The notes beneath the pieces were generated by a model. The model saw only the letters and a program-made list of their open reading frames with translations, was not told the origin of the DNA and made no database searches. A stretch of DNA of 9,203 nucleotides from CAYTID01 sp964437735 (GTDB taxonomy: Bacteria; Bacteroidota; Ignavibacteria; UBA10030; BY39): assembly GCA_964437735.1 (NCBI GenBank), contig CAYTID010000088.1, positions 1 to 9,203 on the forward strand. The letters run 5' to 3'. Of this stretch, positions 1-6,524 are shown piece after piece. The position numbers and the translations under genes were made by a program. Within the stretch, counting starts at the first letter, position 1, and each line of letters opens with the position of its first letter.

Positions 1-1
1 T

Positions 2-244
2 GTTTTCAGTAAAATATCAGGTATAGAAAATAATTTATTTGTCGCTTACCATCTTCTTGTAAACGGAACTGAAAAATACATAGCCAATAATCACCTCCTT
101 ACAGGTATTAAATTCGGAAACTGGGAAAGCAACGGACTGCTGATTTATGTTTCTTACTACGCCGGTAACAATATGTATAACGCTTTTTACACAAAACGCC
201 AGTCAAAGTTCGGAATCGGATTTATGCTGGATTTTTTCCGCTGA
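2..244 (+). CDS. C-terminal end of a probable outer-membrane beta-barrel protein (partial)
   Basis: This open frame enters from the left edge and ends at a TGA (242-244), leaving 80 residues of a longer protein. The residues alternate polar and aromatic/hydrophobic in short stretches separated by turns (for example GIKFGNWESNGLLIYVSYYAG and, at the end, SKFGIGFMLDFFR). This is the look of amphipathic beta strands closing an outer-membrane barrel; the penultimate residue is Phe. The pattern resembles, from memory, the C-terminus of DUF1207 proteins, whose function is unknown. It stops 82 bp before the next gene and shows no functional link to the catabolic genes downstream. The barrel interpretation rests on residue pattern only, and the N-terminal part and any signal peptide are outside the window. 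Confidence 0.6.
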   Translation, partial: VFSKISGIENNLFVAYHLLVNGTEKYIANNHLLTGIKFGNWESNGLLIYVSYYAGNNMYNAFYTKRQSKFGIGFMLDFFR

Positions 245-265
245 TCTTTCCACACGAATACCAGT

Positions 266-293
266 TTGAAATCAGCGTAAAATCAATTATCTT
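266..293 (+). promoter_or_regulatory. Candidate promoter for the catabolic operon
   Basis: In the 82-bp gap before the first operon gene there is TTGAAA (266-271), then a 16-bp spacer, then TATCTT (288-293), a fair match to a sigma-70 -35/-10 pair. The same bases also read as TTTG (265-268) followed 19 bp later by TATCTTTA, seven of eight positions of the Bacteroidota -7 motif TAnnTTTG. The predicted start would lie about 25-30 bp before the ATG at 327. This is a motif reading in A/T-rich DNA, where chance matches are common. Confidence 0.3.
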
Positions 294-326
294 TATGAAC
301 AAATTTTCAGTTTCCAATCAATAATA

Positions 327-1154
327 ATGGATATAATAAGTTTTGGCGACCGGATTTCCACCGGTTTTTATAAAATTCACTCAAAATTTAATCATGCCGT
401 TAATTTTATCGATAATGATAAGATGATAACACTTGTTGATAAAATTATCGGATCAGGTCCGGTAAATATTGTATTAAGTAATTCAGAATTTCAGAAAATT
501 TCCACGATTACAGCAGAGACAGACAAGGTTTTCTTAAATGATACGGAATACGAATGCATTGAATTATTAAAATATTCTTCAACTTTGGATATTCCTTTAC
601 AGGCATCTGATTACCTTCCGGAAAATATTAAAACTGCTGAAAATTTTTTATTGAAATTCGCTCCCGCCAAAAGTTTGTTTTTTTTGCTTGATGAAAAGCG
701 CGAAGCAGATTTTATTTCAGGTTTTGAAATTAAATTTATATCTAAAATTAAAGATGGCGTTGAGAATATTCTCTCCGGAAAATTGATTGATGGTATCACC
801 AATATCAAGGGGACCGGTTTTGGCTTTACTCCATCCGGCGATGATTTTATTGCGGGTATGCTTATTGCATTTTTCGTAGCTGAGAATATTAAAAGAAAAA
901 ATTTATTTAAAATCCGAAATGAAATTTACGAAAATTCAAAAGGCGGAAATGTAATTTCGAATTCATTTTTACAGCTCGCATTGGATGGAAGACTTCCTGA
1001 GAGCTATAAATACTTAATAGAAGCATTAATGAAAGAAAATAACCATATTGAAACCGGCATAAAAAAAGTGCTATCATCCGGAGAGACCTCCGGCGCTGAT
1101 TTTTTAACCGGATTTATATTTACTATTAAAAACTATTTAAAAATATGTCGGTAA
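327..1154 (+). CDS. allH: DUF2877 protein, AllH-like subunit of an oxamate carbamoyltransferase-type enzyme
   Basis: The 275-residue protein carries the DUF2877 signature GTGFGFTPSGDDF at residues 162-174, a Gly-rich, Asp-Asp loop that is the family hallmark. E. coli YlbF (AllH), a subunit of the oxamate carbamoyltransferase AllFGH, is about the same length from memory. In E. coli the complex works at the end of anaerobic allantoin breakdown: oxalurate plus phosphate gives oxamate plus carbamoyl phosphate. The role here is inferred from the family and from the two partner genes immediately downstream. There are no signal peptide or membrane segments, so it should be cytoplasmic. The start at 327 has no Shine-Dalgarno match; it is kept because it is the first ATG and gives a family-like length. 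The 3' end overlaps allF by 10 bp, suggesting coupled translation. The exact substrate of this version is unknown. Confidence 0.85.
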   Translation: MDIISFGDRISTGFYKIHSKFNHAVNFIDNDKMITLVDKIIGSGPVNIVLSNSEFQKISTITAETDKVFLNDTEYECIELLKYSSTLDIPLQASDYLPENIKTAENFLLKFAPAKSLFFLLDEKREADFISGFEIKFISKIKDGVENILSGKLIDGITNIKGTGFGFTPSGDDFIAGMLIAFFVAENIKRKNLFKIRNEIYENSKGGNVISNSFLQLALDGRLPESYKYLIEALMKENNHIETGIKKVLSSGETSGADFLTGFIFTIKNYLKICR

Positions 1155-2692
1155 AAGGAATTTGTAAAAAAGGTGAATATTACGATTCAGTAACCTTGAT
1201 GAGAATTTCAAAGGAAATTAACGGATTGCCGGGAATAATTGACTCTGCGGTCGTAATGGCGACAAATGAAAATAAGTCGCTGCTGAAATCATCCGGTCTG
1301 TACCTCTCTGATTTTGATAACAGCGTAGATGCCGATTTAATAATCAGCATTAAAGCGGAAACGGAGAAAATCCTTGAAAAAAGTTTTGTTCAGGTTAAAA
1401 AATTTTTTGAGAACATAAAAAAAACGAACGTATCGGAAAATTATTTACCAAAAAGCCTTGAGGGATCTATCAAAAATTTCCCTGATGCAAATCTTGCCCT
1501 GATTTCCGTGGCAGGGAAATTTGCCGCTGCCGAAGCGATGAAAGCTCTTCAAAGCGGTTTGAACGTGATGATATTTTCCGACAATGTTTCTGTGGATGAT
1601 GAAATTAAATTAAAAAAGTTTGCGCAGGAAAAAGGACTTCTTGTAATGGGGCCCGACTGCGGAACGGCAATAATTAATGGATCCCCGCTTGCGTTCGCAA
1701 ATGTAGTAAACCGAGGCGATATCGGCATTGTTGCTGCATCGGGAACGGGTTTGCAGGAAGTAAGTTGCGTTATTTCGAACGAGGGATGCGGAATTTCGCA
1801 GGCAATCGGTACGGGCGGAAGAGATGTGAAAAAGGATGTCGGCGGAATCATGTTCATCGAAAGTCTTAAAGCGCTCTCCGATGATCCGGAAACCAAAGTA
1901 ATTGTACTCATTTCAAAACCTCCAGATGTTGAGGTTTTGAGTAAAATTTCATCGGAAATTGAAAAAATCGATAAACCAATTGTTGCAATTTTCATCGGTG
2001 GTGATGCGAAAATCCTTGGAAAGACAAAAGCACGTGTCGCCGATAATCTTGAAGAAGCCGGTGTTATTGCAGCTTTTCTCTCAAAAGGAAAAAATATTGA
2101 CGATGTGAAAAACTATTTTAGTAACAGAAGTCTATCACTTAGTGAAACCGCTATAAGTTTATCGAAGAAGTGTAAGGGAAAATATATTCGCGGATTATTC
2201 AGCGGCGGGACTTTATGTGACGAAACACAGTTGATATTGAAAAATATTATAGGGAATGTTTACAGTAATACACCGCTTGACGCCAAATATAAATTGAAAG
2301 ATTCATTAAAAAGTATTGGAAACACGATTATCGATTTAGGTGATGATGAATTTACGGTTGGTCGCCCTCATCCGATGATAGATTATACGTTAAGAAATCA
2401 GAGAATCCTGAAAGAGGCAGAAGATAGTAACACAGCGGTGATATTGTTTGATGTGGTACTTGGCTATGGTTCAAATATGAGTCCTGCCGAAGAACTTATC
2501 CCTGCGATTAATAAAGCAAAAGAAATTTCACCGAACTTATTGTTCATCTGTTCGATAACCGGCACAGATAAAGATCCTCAAAATAAAAATCTTGTAAAAA
2601 GTAAATTGGAAGATGCGGGTGTTATAGTGATGCATTCCAATGCGGCAGCGAGTGAACTTACAGGAAAAATAATTCACAGCATAAAAATGTAG
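1145..2692 (+). CDS. allF: FdrA/AllF-like carbamoyltransferase subunit with succinyl-CoA-synthetase fold
   Basis: The 515-residue protein matches FdrA (renamed AllF), the acyl-CoA-synthetase-like subunit of the AllFGH oxamate carbamoyltransferase. The N-terminus (residues 1-95) is the FdrA-specific part, with KKGEYYDSVTLMRIS near the start. A Rossmann-type CoA-ligase-like region follows, with GPDCGTAIING at about 169-179 and ASGTGLQE near 198-205, equivalent to the GPNCPG and SRSGTL loops of succinyl-CoA synthetase alpha. The C-terminal half resembles the ligase region and carries the FdrA hallmark GRPHPMIDYTLRNQR at about 406-420. The phospho-histidine loop (GHAGA) of true succinyl-CoA synthetases is not seen near residues 278-306, which fits a carbamoyl-transfer rather than thiokinase role. 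Translation starts inside allH (ATG 1145) with no Shine-Dalgarno sequence. The protein is slightly shorter than E. coli FdrA (about 555 residues from memory). The family call is firm; the substrate is inferred. Confidence 0.88.
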   Translation: MSVKGICKKGEYYDSVTLMRISKEINGLPGIIDSAVVMATNENKSLLKSSGLYLSDFDNSVDADLIISIKAETEKILEKSFVQVKKFFENIKKTNVSENYLPKSLEGSIKNFPDANLALISVAGKFAAAEAMKALQSGLNVMIFSDNVSVDDEIKLKKFAQEKGLLVMGPDCGTAIINGSPLAFANVVNRGDIGIVAASGTGLQEVSCVISNEGCGISQAIGTGGRDVKKDVGGIMFIESLKALSDDPETKVIVLISKPPDVEVLSKISSEIEKIDKPIVAIFIGGDAKILGKTKARVADNLEEAGVIAAFLSKGKNIDDVKNYFSNRSLSLSETAISLSKKCKGKYIRGLFSGGTLCDETQLILKNIIGNVYSNTPLDAKYKLKDSLKSIGNTIIDLGDDEFTVGRPHPMIDYTLRNQRILKEAEDSNTAVILFDVVLGYGSNMSPAEELIPAINKAKEISPNLLFICSITGTDKDPQNKNLVKSKLEDAGVIVMHSNAAASELTGKIIHSIKM

Positions 2693-2757
2693 CTGAGTAA
2701 TAACAACACCATCTTTTCAATATGCAAATAAAATACTTCAATATTAATTAAGAACAT

Positions 2758-2850
2758 CCTTCGACGCGCTCCTCTGCTAACGCAGTGTCGCTTGCTCATG
2801 ATGACGGTTTCGTCACACTGAGCGATCCGCCATCGGCGGAGGGTCGAAGG
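2758..2850 (+). repeat. Palindromic multi-hairpin intergenic element (REP/MITE-like)
   Basis: A 93-bp block in the allF-allG gap is bounded by perfect 8-bp inverted ends, CCTTCGAC (2758-2765) and GTCGAAGG (2843-2850). Inside are three hairpins in a row: CTGC/GCAG (2774-2777 with 2782-2785); GCTCA/TGAGC (2794-2798 with 2819-2823) enclosing TGACG/CGTCA (2802-2806 with 2811-2815); and TCCGCC/GGCGGA (2826-2831 with 2835-2840) around a 3-base loop. Folded, this is a cloverleaf-like shape. It is clearly richer in G+C than the flanking A/T-rich DNA, as expected of an inserted repeat. Its right edge lies 21 bp before the allG start, so it would be in the leader of allG. Only one copy is in the window; that it is repeated in the genome is inferred from its form. 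No T-tract follows, so it is not a standard terminator. Confidence 0.75.
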
Positions 2851-2871
2851 GTGTAAAAATATGATAAGCTT

Positions 2872-4275
2872 ATGACAAAACTTTTCAACCAACAACTTAA
2901 AGTAATAAACATCGGATTAAAATCGTTTGCCGATTCATTAAAGGAAACCAGCACGGATGTCATTCACGTCGATTGGAAGCCGCCGGTGGCTGTTGATCCA
3001 AAAATTTTTGAAATCCTTGAAAGTAAAAAAGCAGATATCGAAGCTGCCAACCGGAAATCTCTTGAAATTATCTTACAGGGAAAACCAATGCTCATTGGAT
3101 TAGATGTTGCGAAAAATGTCATCCCGTGTATGAAGGACGACCTCATACTGCACGCAGGTCCTCCTGTAACGTGGGAAAAAATGTGCGGACCGATGCGCGG
3201 CGCAGTTATTGGCGCGCTGATCTATGAAGGTATGGCAAAAAATCCTGAAGAAGCGGAAAAGTTAGCATCAGGCGGAGAAATTAAATTCGCTCCGTGTCAT
3301 GAACACTCAAGCGTCGGACCGATGGCAGGAATTATCTCTCCTTCGATGCCGGTATTCATAATAAAGAATGAGCAATTCGGCAACTATGCATATTGTACGA
3401 TGAATGAAGGTCTGGGAAAAGTTTTAAGATACGGTGCTTACAGTCAAGAAGTAATCGAAAAATTAAAATGGATAGAAACGGTTTTGTATCCGACATTGAA
3501 GAGAGCCGTTGAAAGCATTGGTAAGATTGATTTGAAGAATATCATTGCTCAGGCGCTTCATATGGGAGATGAAGTTCACAACAGAAATCGCGCGGGAACT
3601 TCTTTATTTTACCGAGCAATCGCGCCGCATATAGTTCGCACTTCGCTGGATTCAGAAAGTGCCGCTAAAGTTCTTGAGTTTATAAACGGCAATGATCATT
3701 TTTTCCTAAATCTTTCAATGCCTGCAGCAAAAGCAACACTCGATGCCGCAAGAAATATTGAAAACAGCAGCATCGCCGTTGTAATGGCTCGAAACGGTAC
3801 TGAATTCGGAATTCAGCTTTCAGGTACGCAAAATGCCTGGTTTACAGGTCCCGCTCCGGTTCCGGATGCGCTCTTCTTCCCCGGCTTTACAAAAGATGAT
3901 GCAAATCCGGATATCGGCGACAGCGCTATTACCGAGACTGTCGGACTTGGCGGTTTTGCGATTGCCTCATCTCCTGCGATTGTTCAGTTTGTTGGCGGAA
4001 GCGCACAGGATGCTGTCAATTATACTTTACAAATGTATGAAATATCCGGGGGAGAAAATAATGTGTTTCAGATTCCATATTTGAATTTCCGCGGCACACC
4101 TACGGGAATTGATGTGAGAAAAGTGATTGAGAAATCCATCACACCGTTTATTGATACTGGTGTCGCTCATAAAAATCCCGGTGTCGGACAAGTCGGTGCC
4201 GGAGTGGTTTCAGCGCCGGTCGAGCCGTTTGTAAAAGCGTTGGAAGGATTGGCTACCAAAATATCTAAAAATTAA
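2872..4275 (+). CDS. allG: DUF1116 protein, AllG (YlbE)-like carbamoyltransferase subunit
   Basis: The 467-residue protein matches DUF1116/YlbE (AllG), the third component of oxamate carbamoyltransferase. Conserved blocks remembered from E. coli YlbE are all present in order: HAGPPVTWEKMCGPMRGA (94-111), FAPCHEHSSVGPMAGI (139-154), YCTMNEGLGKVLRYGAY (174-190), then the MGDEVHNRN, NPDIGDSAITETVGLGG, TGVAHKNPGVGQVGAG blocks. It has roughly 50 more residues at the N-terminus than E. coli YlbE, with the stretch LKVINIGLKSFADSL and VIHVDWKPP, which looks like a real domain rather than a wrong start. It should be soluble and cytoplasmic, acting with the two upstream gene products. No Shine-Dalgarno sequence precedes the ATG, and the 5' leader contains the multi-hairpin element. 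Family assignment is strong. Acting on oxalurate/oxamate specifically, rather than another ureido compound, is not established. Confidence 0.9.
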   Translation: MTKLFNQQLKVINIGLKSFADSLKETSTDVIHVDWKPPVAVDPKIFEILESKKADIEAANRKSLEIILQGKPMLIGLDVAKNVIPCMKDDLILHAGPPVTWEKMCGPMRGAVIGALIYEGMAKNPEEAEKLASGGEIKFAPCHEHSSVGPMAGIISPSMPVFIIKNEQFGNYAYCTMNEGLGKVLRYGAYSQEVIEKLKWIETVLYPTLKRAVESIGKIDLKNIIAQALHMGDEVHNRNRAGTSLFYRAIAPHIVRTSLDSESAAKVLEFINGNDHFFLNLSMPAAKATLDAARNIENSSIAVVMARNGTEFGIQLSGTQNAWFTGPAPVPDALFFPGFTKDDANPDIGDSAITETVGLGGFAIASSPAIVQFVGGSAQDAVNYTLQMYEISGGENNVFQIPYLNFRGTPTGIDVRKVIEKSITPFIDTGVAHKNPGVGQVGAGVVSAPVEPFVKALEGLATKISKN

Positions 4276-4290
4276 TTATCTTATTTACCC

Positions 4291-4304
4291 ACGACTTCGG
4301 TCGT
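4291..4304 (+). other. Short hairpin with a UUCG tetraloop in the allG-cyclase gap
   Basis: ACGAC (4291-4295), TTCG (4296-4299) and GTCGT (4300-4304) form a perfect 5-bp stem closed by a C(UUCG)G tetraloop, an especially stable RNA loop. It lies 15 bp after the allG stop and about 40 bp before the cyclase start. No run of T follows, so it is a poor intrinsic terminator. It could be an RNA-stability or processing structure between the two gene blocks, or a remnant of a dispersed palindromic repeat. Confidence 0.45.
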
Positions 4305-4345
4305 CTGATTAATTTAAAACAAATATTAAACACAGGAGAATAGAA

Positions 4346-5158
4346 ATGAACATAAACGAATTCCTTGAATTCATGAACAAGGCAAAGATCCACGACCTAA
4401 CACAGCGATTGAGCATACACACACCACCGTGGCCCAGCTATATGCCTCTTCAGGTTCAGTACTTCAAGCGTATCGCAGGCGCGCATATGGGACAAGGCGC
4501 AAACGGACAAATCATCAAGACCAGCAATCACGTCGGAACGCATATTGACGGCGAAATACATTTCCACGCAAGCGGAAGAACGATCGGCGATGTACCGCTG
4601 AACGAGTGGATCGGTCAGGGAGTTGTTGTGGATATTTCGGATGAAGTGGGCGACTACGATTTGTATTCTCCCGAAATGCTTATGAAAAAAGCCGAGATCA
4701 AAAAAGGCGATATACTTATTATCAATACGGGTTATCACAAATATGCATGGGACCAACCGGAGTCGGATGAATTACGATACTTTGTAAAGCATCCCGGACC
4801 CGATCCGAAATTTCACAAATGGGCTCTCGATATGAATTTAAAATGGATTGGTGTCGACTGCGGAAGCGCCGACCATCCGATGAACACAATCATCAGGAAC
4901 TGGCATCCAAAATCTTTTGTGGAAGCGGAGAAAAAAATAATTGAGAAATATTCGAAAACCTGGGACGAGATGTTCCCGCTCGACGAATATTATCAGGTGA
5001 TGCATCTGAAACTTTTCCCGAAAAAATTAGTCCACGCCGAAAACGTCGGCGGCGAAATCGCAAAAGTAAGCAACAAACGCGTCTGGATCGGATTGTTCCC
5101 CCTTAGGGGAATCGAACTTGAATCCTCGATGTGCAGAATTGTTGCAATAGAACCTTAA
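4346..5158 (+). CDS. Cyclase-family metal-dependent hydrolase (kynurenine formamidase / isatin hydrolase type)
   Basis: The 270-residue protein belongs to the cyclase family (PF04199), metal-dependent hydrolases that cleave amide or ring-amide bonds; kynurenine formamidase and isatin hydrolase are characterised members. The metal-binding signature reads HVGTHIDGEIH at residues 62-72, with H62, H66, D68 and H72 in place; the usual Pro of HxGTHxDxPxH is Glu (E70). Further supporting blocks are GDILIINTGYHKY (121-133), GVDCGSADHP (169-178, with H177 a candidate general base) and VHAENVGG (229-236). There is no signal peptide, so it is cytoplasmic. The start is decided by AGGAG (4334-4338) 7 bp upstream of the ATG. 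Placed between a carbamoyltransferase set and a molybdenum hydroxylase, it plausibly opens a cyclic amide or imide made by the latter. The substrate cannot be read from sequence. Confidence 0.85.
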   Translation: MNINEFLEFMNKAKIHDLTQRLSIHTPPWPSYMPLQVQYFKRIAGAHMGQGANGQIIKTSNHVGTHIDGEIHFHASGRTIGDVPLNEWIGQGVVVDISDEVGDYDLYSPEMLMKKAEIKKGDILIINTGYHKYAWDQPESDELRYFVKHPGPDPKFHKWALDMNLKWIGVDCGSADHPMNTIIRNWHPKSFVEAEKKIIEKYSKTWDEMFPLDEYYQVMHLKLFPKKLVHAENVGGEIAKVSNKRVWIGLFPLRGIELESSMCRIVAIEP

Positions 5159-5176
5159 AATTTTTTGGAGTAATTT

Positions 5177-6058
5177 ATGCCTATAGCTCACGACTTTGAA
5201 TTTTATAAACCTAAAACAATCGGTGAAGCGCTGCAGCATCTTTCGAAGTATAAATCGAAAGCACGACTTCTCGCCGGCGGAACCGATGTCGTTGTCAAAA
5301 TAAAAGACGGACAGGATTTTCCGGAAGTAGTGATCGACCTGAAAGGAATTGACGGCTTTTCTAAATTAGATTTCTACGGTAATGAATTATTCATCGGTCC
5401 GAATGTAACTTTCAGCGATCTGATCGAATCCGAAATCGTCCGTGAAAAGTTCGTAATCCTTTGGGAATCGGCAAAAACAGTTGCTTCGGTCGGCATACGC
5501 AACCGCGCGACGGTTGTCGGGAATATCTGCTCGGCTGTTCCTTCGCTTGATTCGGGACCGGCTCTTCTCGTTTACGAAGCAGATGTCTTAGTGAAAAGTT
5601 CAAGCGGCGAAAGAAAAATTCCGATCACAGAATGGTTTACCGGTCCGAAGAAGACAGCTCTCAAGGAAGATGAAATTGTTACAGGAATAATCGTTCCGCT
5701 TCCGAAAGAAAAACATTCCGGAAGATATGAGAAGCTTGCAAGATACGCAGGCGAGGATCTTGCTCAGGCGGGTATCGGTATTTTGGTACTCGAAGGAAAT
5801 CAATATCGTGTCGCTTTTTGTGCGGTCGGTCCGGTTCCGAAAAGATCATCAGCTATTGAAAATCTTCTCAACGGAAAACAAATCACAAACGAACTGATTG
5901 AAGAAATTAAAAATATTATTCCGAAAGAGATCTCCCCCATCACGGATATAAGATCGACAAAAGAATATCGCACACATATGATGAAAGTAATGTTTGAGAG
6001 AGGAATGAGGACGGCGATTGAGAGATTGAATAACGGCACAGAGAAAGGAGTACGCTGA
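5177..6058 (+). CDS. FAD-binding subunit of a xanthine dehydrogenase-family molybdenum hydroxylase
   Basis: The 293-residue protein is the medium, FAD-carrying subunit (CoxM/XdhB type) that passes electrons from the iron-sulfur subunit to an acceptor. The FAD-binding loop AGGTD is at residues 33-37; the second loop, usually T-(I/V)-G-G-N, reads TVVGNICSA (112-120), with Val for the first Gly. The C-terminal CO-dehydrogenase flavoprotein domain spans roughly 180-285 (KLARYAGEDLAQAG near 186-199). Only two cysteines are present, so it lacks the extra 4Fe-4S insert of 4-hydroxybenzoyl-CoA reductase beta subunits. Its length is typical. GGAG (5167-5170) six bases before the ATG sets the start. 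It begins 18 bp after the cyclase gene and ends 1 bp before the 2Fe-2S gene, so these are one operon. The electron acceptor is unknown. Confidence 0.92.
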   Translation: MPIAHDFEFYKPKTIGEALQHLSKYKSKARLLAGGTDVVVKIKDGQDFPEVVIDLKGIDGFSKLDFYGNELFIGPNVTFSDLIESEIVREKFVILWESAKTVASVGIRNRATVVGNICSAVPSLDSGPALLVYEADVLVKSSSGERKIPITEWFTGPKKTALKEDEIVTGIIVPLPKEKHSGRYEKLARYAGEDLAQAGIGILVLEGNQYRVAFCAVGPVPKRSSAIENLLNGKQITNELIEEIKNIIPKEISPITDIRSTKEYRTHMMKVMFERGMRTAIERLNNGTEKGVR

Positions 6059-6059
6059 T

Positions 6060-6524
6060 ATGGCAAAAATATCATTTAAACTGAACGGAGAAAAAAGATT
6101 TGTGGACGTCGAGCCAAGCGACATACTTCTCGATGTTCTGAGAGATAAATTAGGAATTAAGAGTCCGAAGTCGGGATGCGACAGAGGCGATTGCGGCGCG
6201 TGTACAATTATTCTCAACAATAAAAGTGTACGCAGTTGTCTGATATTTGCTGTCGAAGCCGACGGACAGGAAATTTTAACAGTCGAAGGGATTTCAAAAG
6301 ACAAACTTTCACCTCTTCAGGAGTCATTTATTGATTTGAATTCATTCCAGTGCGGCTTCTGCGCGCCGGGTATGATAATGTCGGCGACAAATCTTGTAAA
6401 TAAAAATCCTCACCCTGAACTTGAAGAAATCAAAGAAGCGCTTTCGGGAAATTTATGCCGTTGCACCGGGTACACTCCGATTATTGACGCAATCATCAAA
6501 GCCACTGAGGAGAAGAAAATATGA
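6060..6524 (+). CDS. 2Fe-2S subunit of the molybdenum hydroxylase
   Basis: The 154-residue protein is the small iron-sulfur subunit (CoxS/XdhC-type in three-subunit hydroxylases) linking the Mo site to FAD. The N-terminal plant-ferredoxin-like domain has C40, C45, C48 and C60 (SGCDRGDCGACT at 38-49), and the C-terminal helical domain has C98, C101, C133 and C135 (CGFCAPGM; NLCRCTGYTP). All eight cluster ligands are therefore present for two 2Fe-2S centres, and the length is typical. AAAGGAG (6044-6050) is a strong ribosome binding site lying inside the end of the FAD gene. The stop overlaps the start of the Mo subunit gene by ATGA (6521-6524), a sign of coupled translation and fixed stoichiometry. 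No oddities were seen. Confidence 0.96.
   Translation: MAKISFKLNGEKRFVDVEPSDILLDVLRDKLGIKSPKSGCDRGDCGACTIILNNKSVRSCLIFAVEADGQEILTVEGISKDKLSPLQESFIDLNSFQCGFCAPGMIMSATNLVNKNPHPELEEIKEALSGNLCRCTGYTPIIDAIIKATEEKKI

Noticed and set aside
1549..1995. A 148-codon minus-strand open frame inside allF
   Set aside because: It is antisense to a conserved domain of the FdrA-like protein, with low-complexity Ser/Thr-rich translation and no family features.
1145..2692. Succinyl-CoA synthetase or other acyl-CoA synthetase
   Set aside because: The fold-level loops match, but the phospho-histidine loop is absent, and the FdrA-specific N-terminus and GRPHPMIDYTLRNQR block are present next to DUF1116 and DUF2877 genes.
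2714..2747. A promoter in the A/T-rich stretch before the palindromic element
   Set aside because: TTTTCA and nearby TAAAAT or TATTAA have spacings of 9 or 22 bp, neither acceptable, and A/T-rich DNA gives such matches by chance.
2674..2895. A 73-codon minus-strand open frame across the allF-allG gap
   Set aside because: It is produced by reading through the palindromic element and the gene ends; there is no ribosome binding site or recognisable protein, and it overlaps two real genes.
5096..5111. Hairpin TTCCCC / GGGGAA with a 4-base loop near the end of the cyclase gene, as a terminator
   Set aside because: It lies inside the coding sequence about 45 bp before the stop, has no T-tract, and the next gene starts 18 bp after the stop in the same apparent operon.
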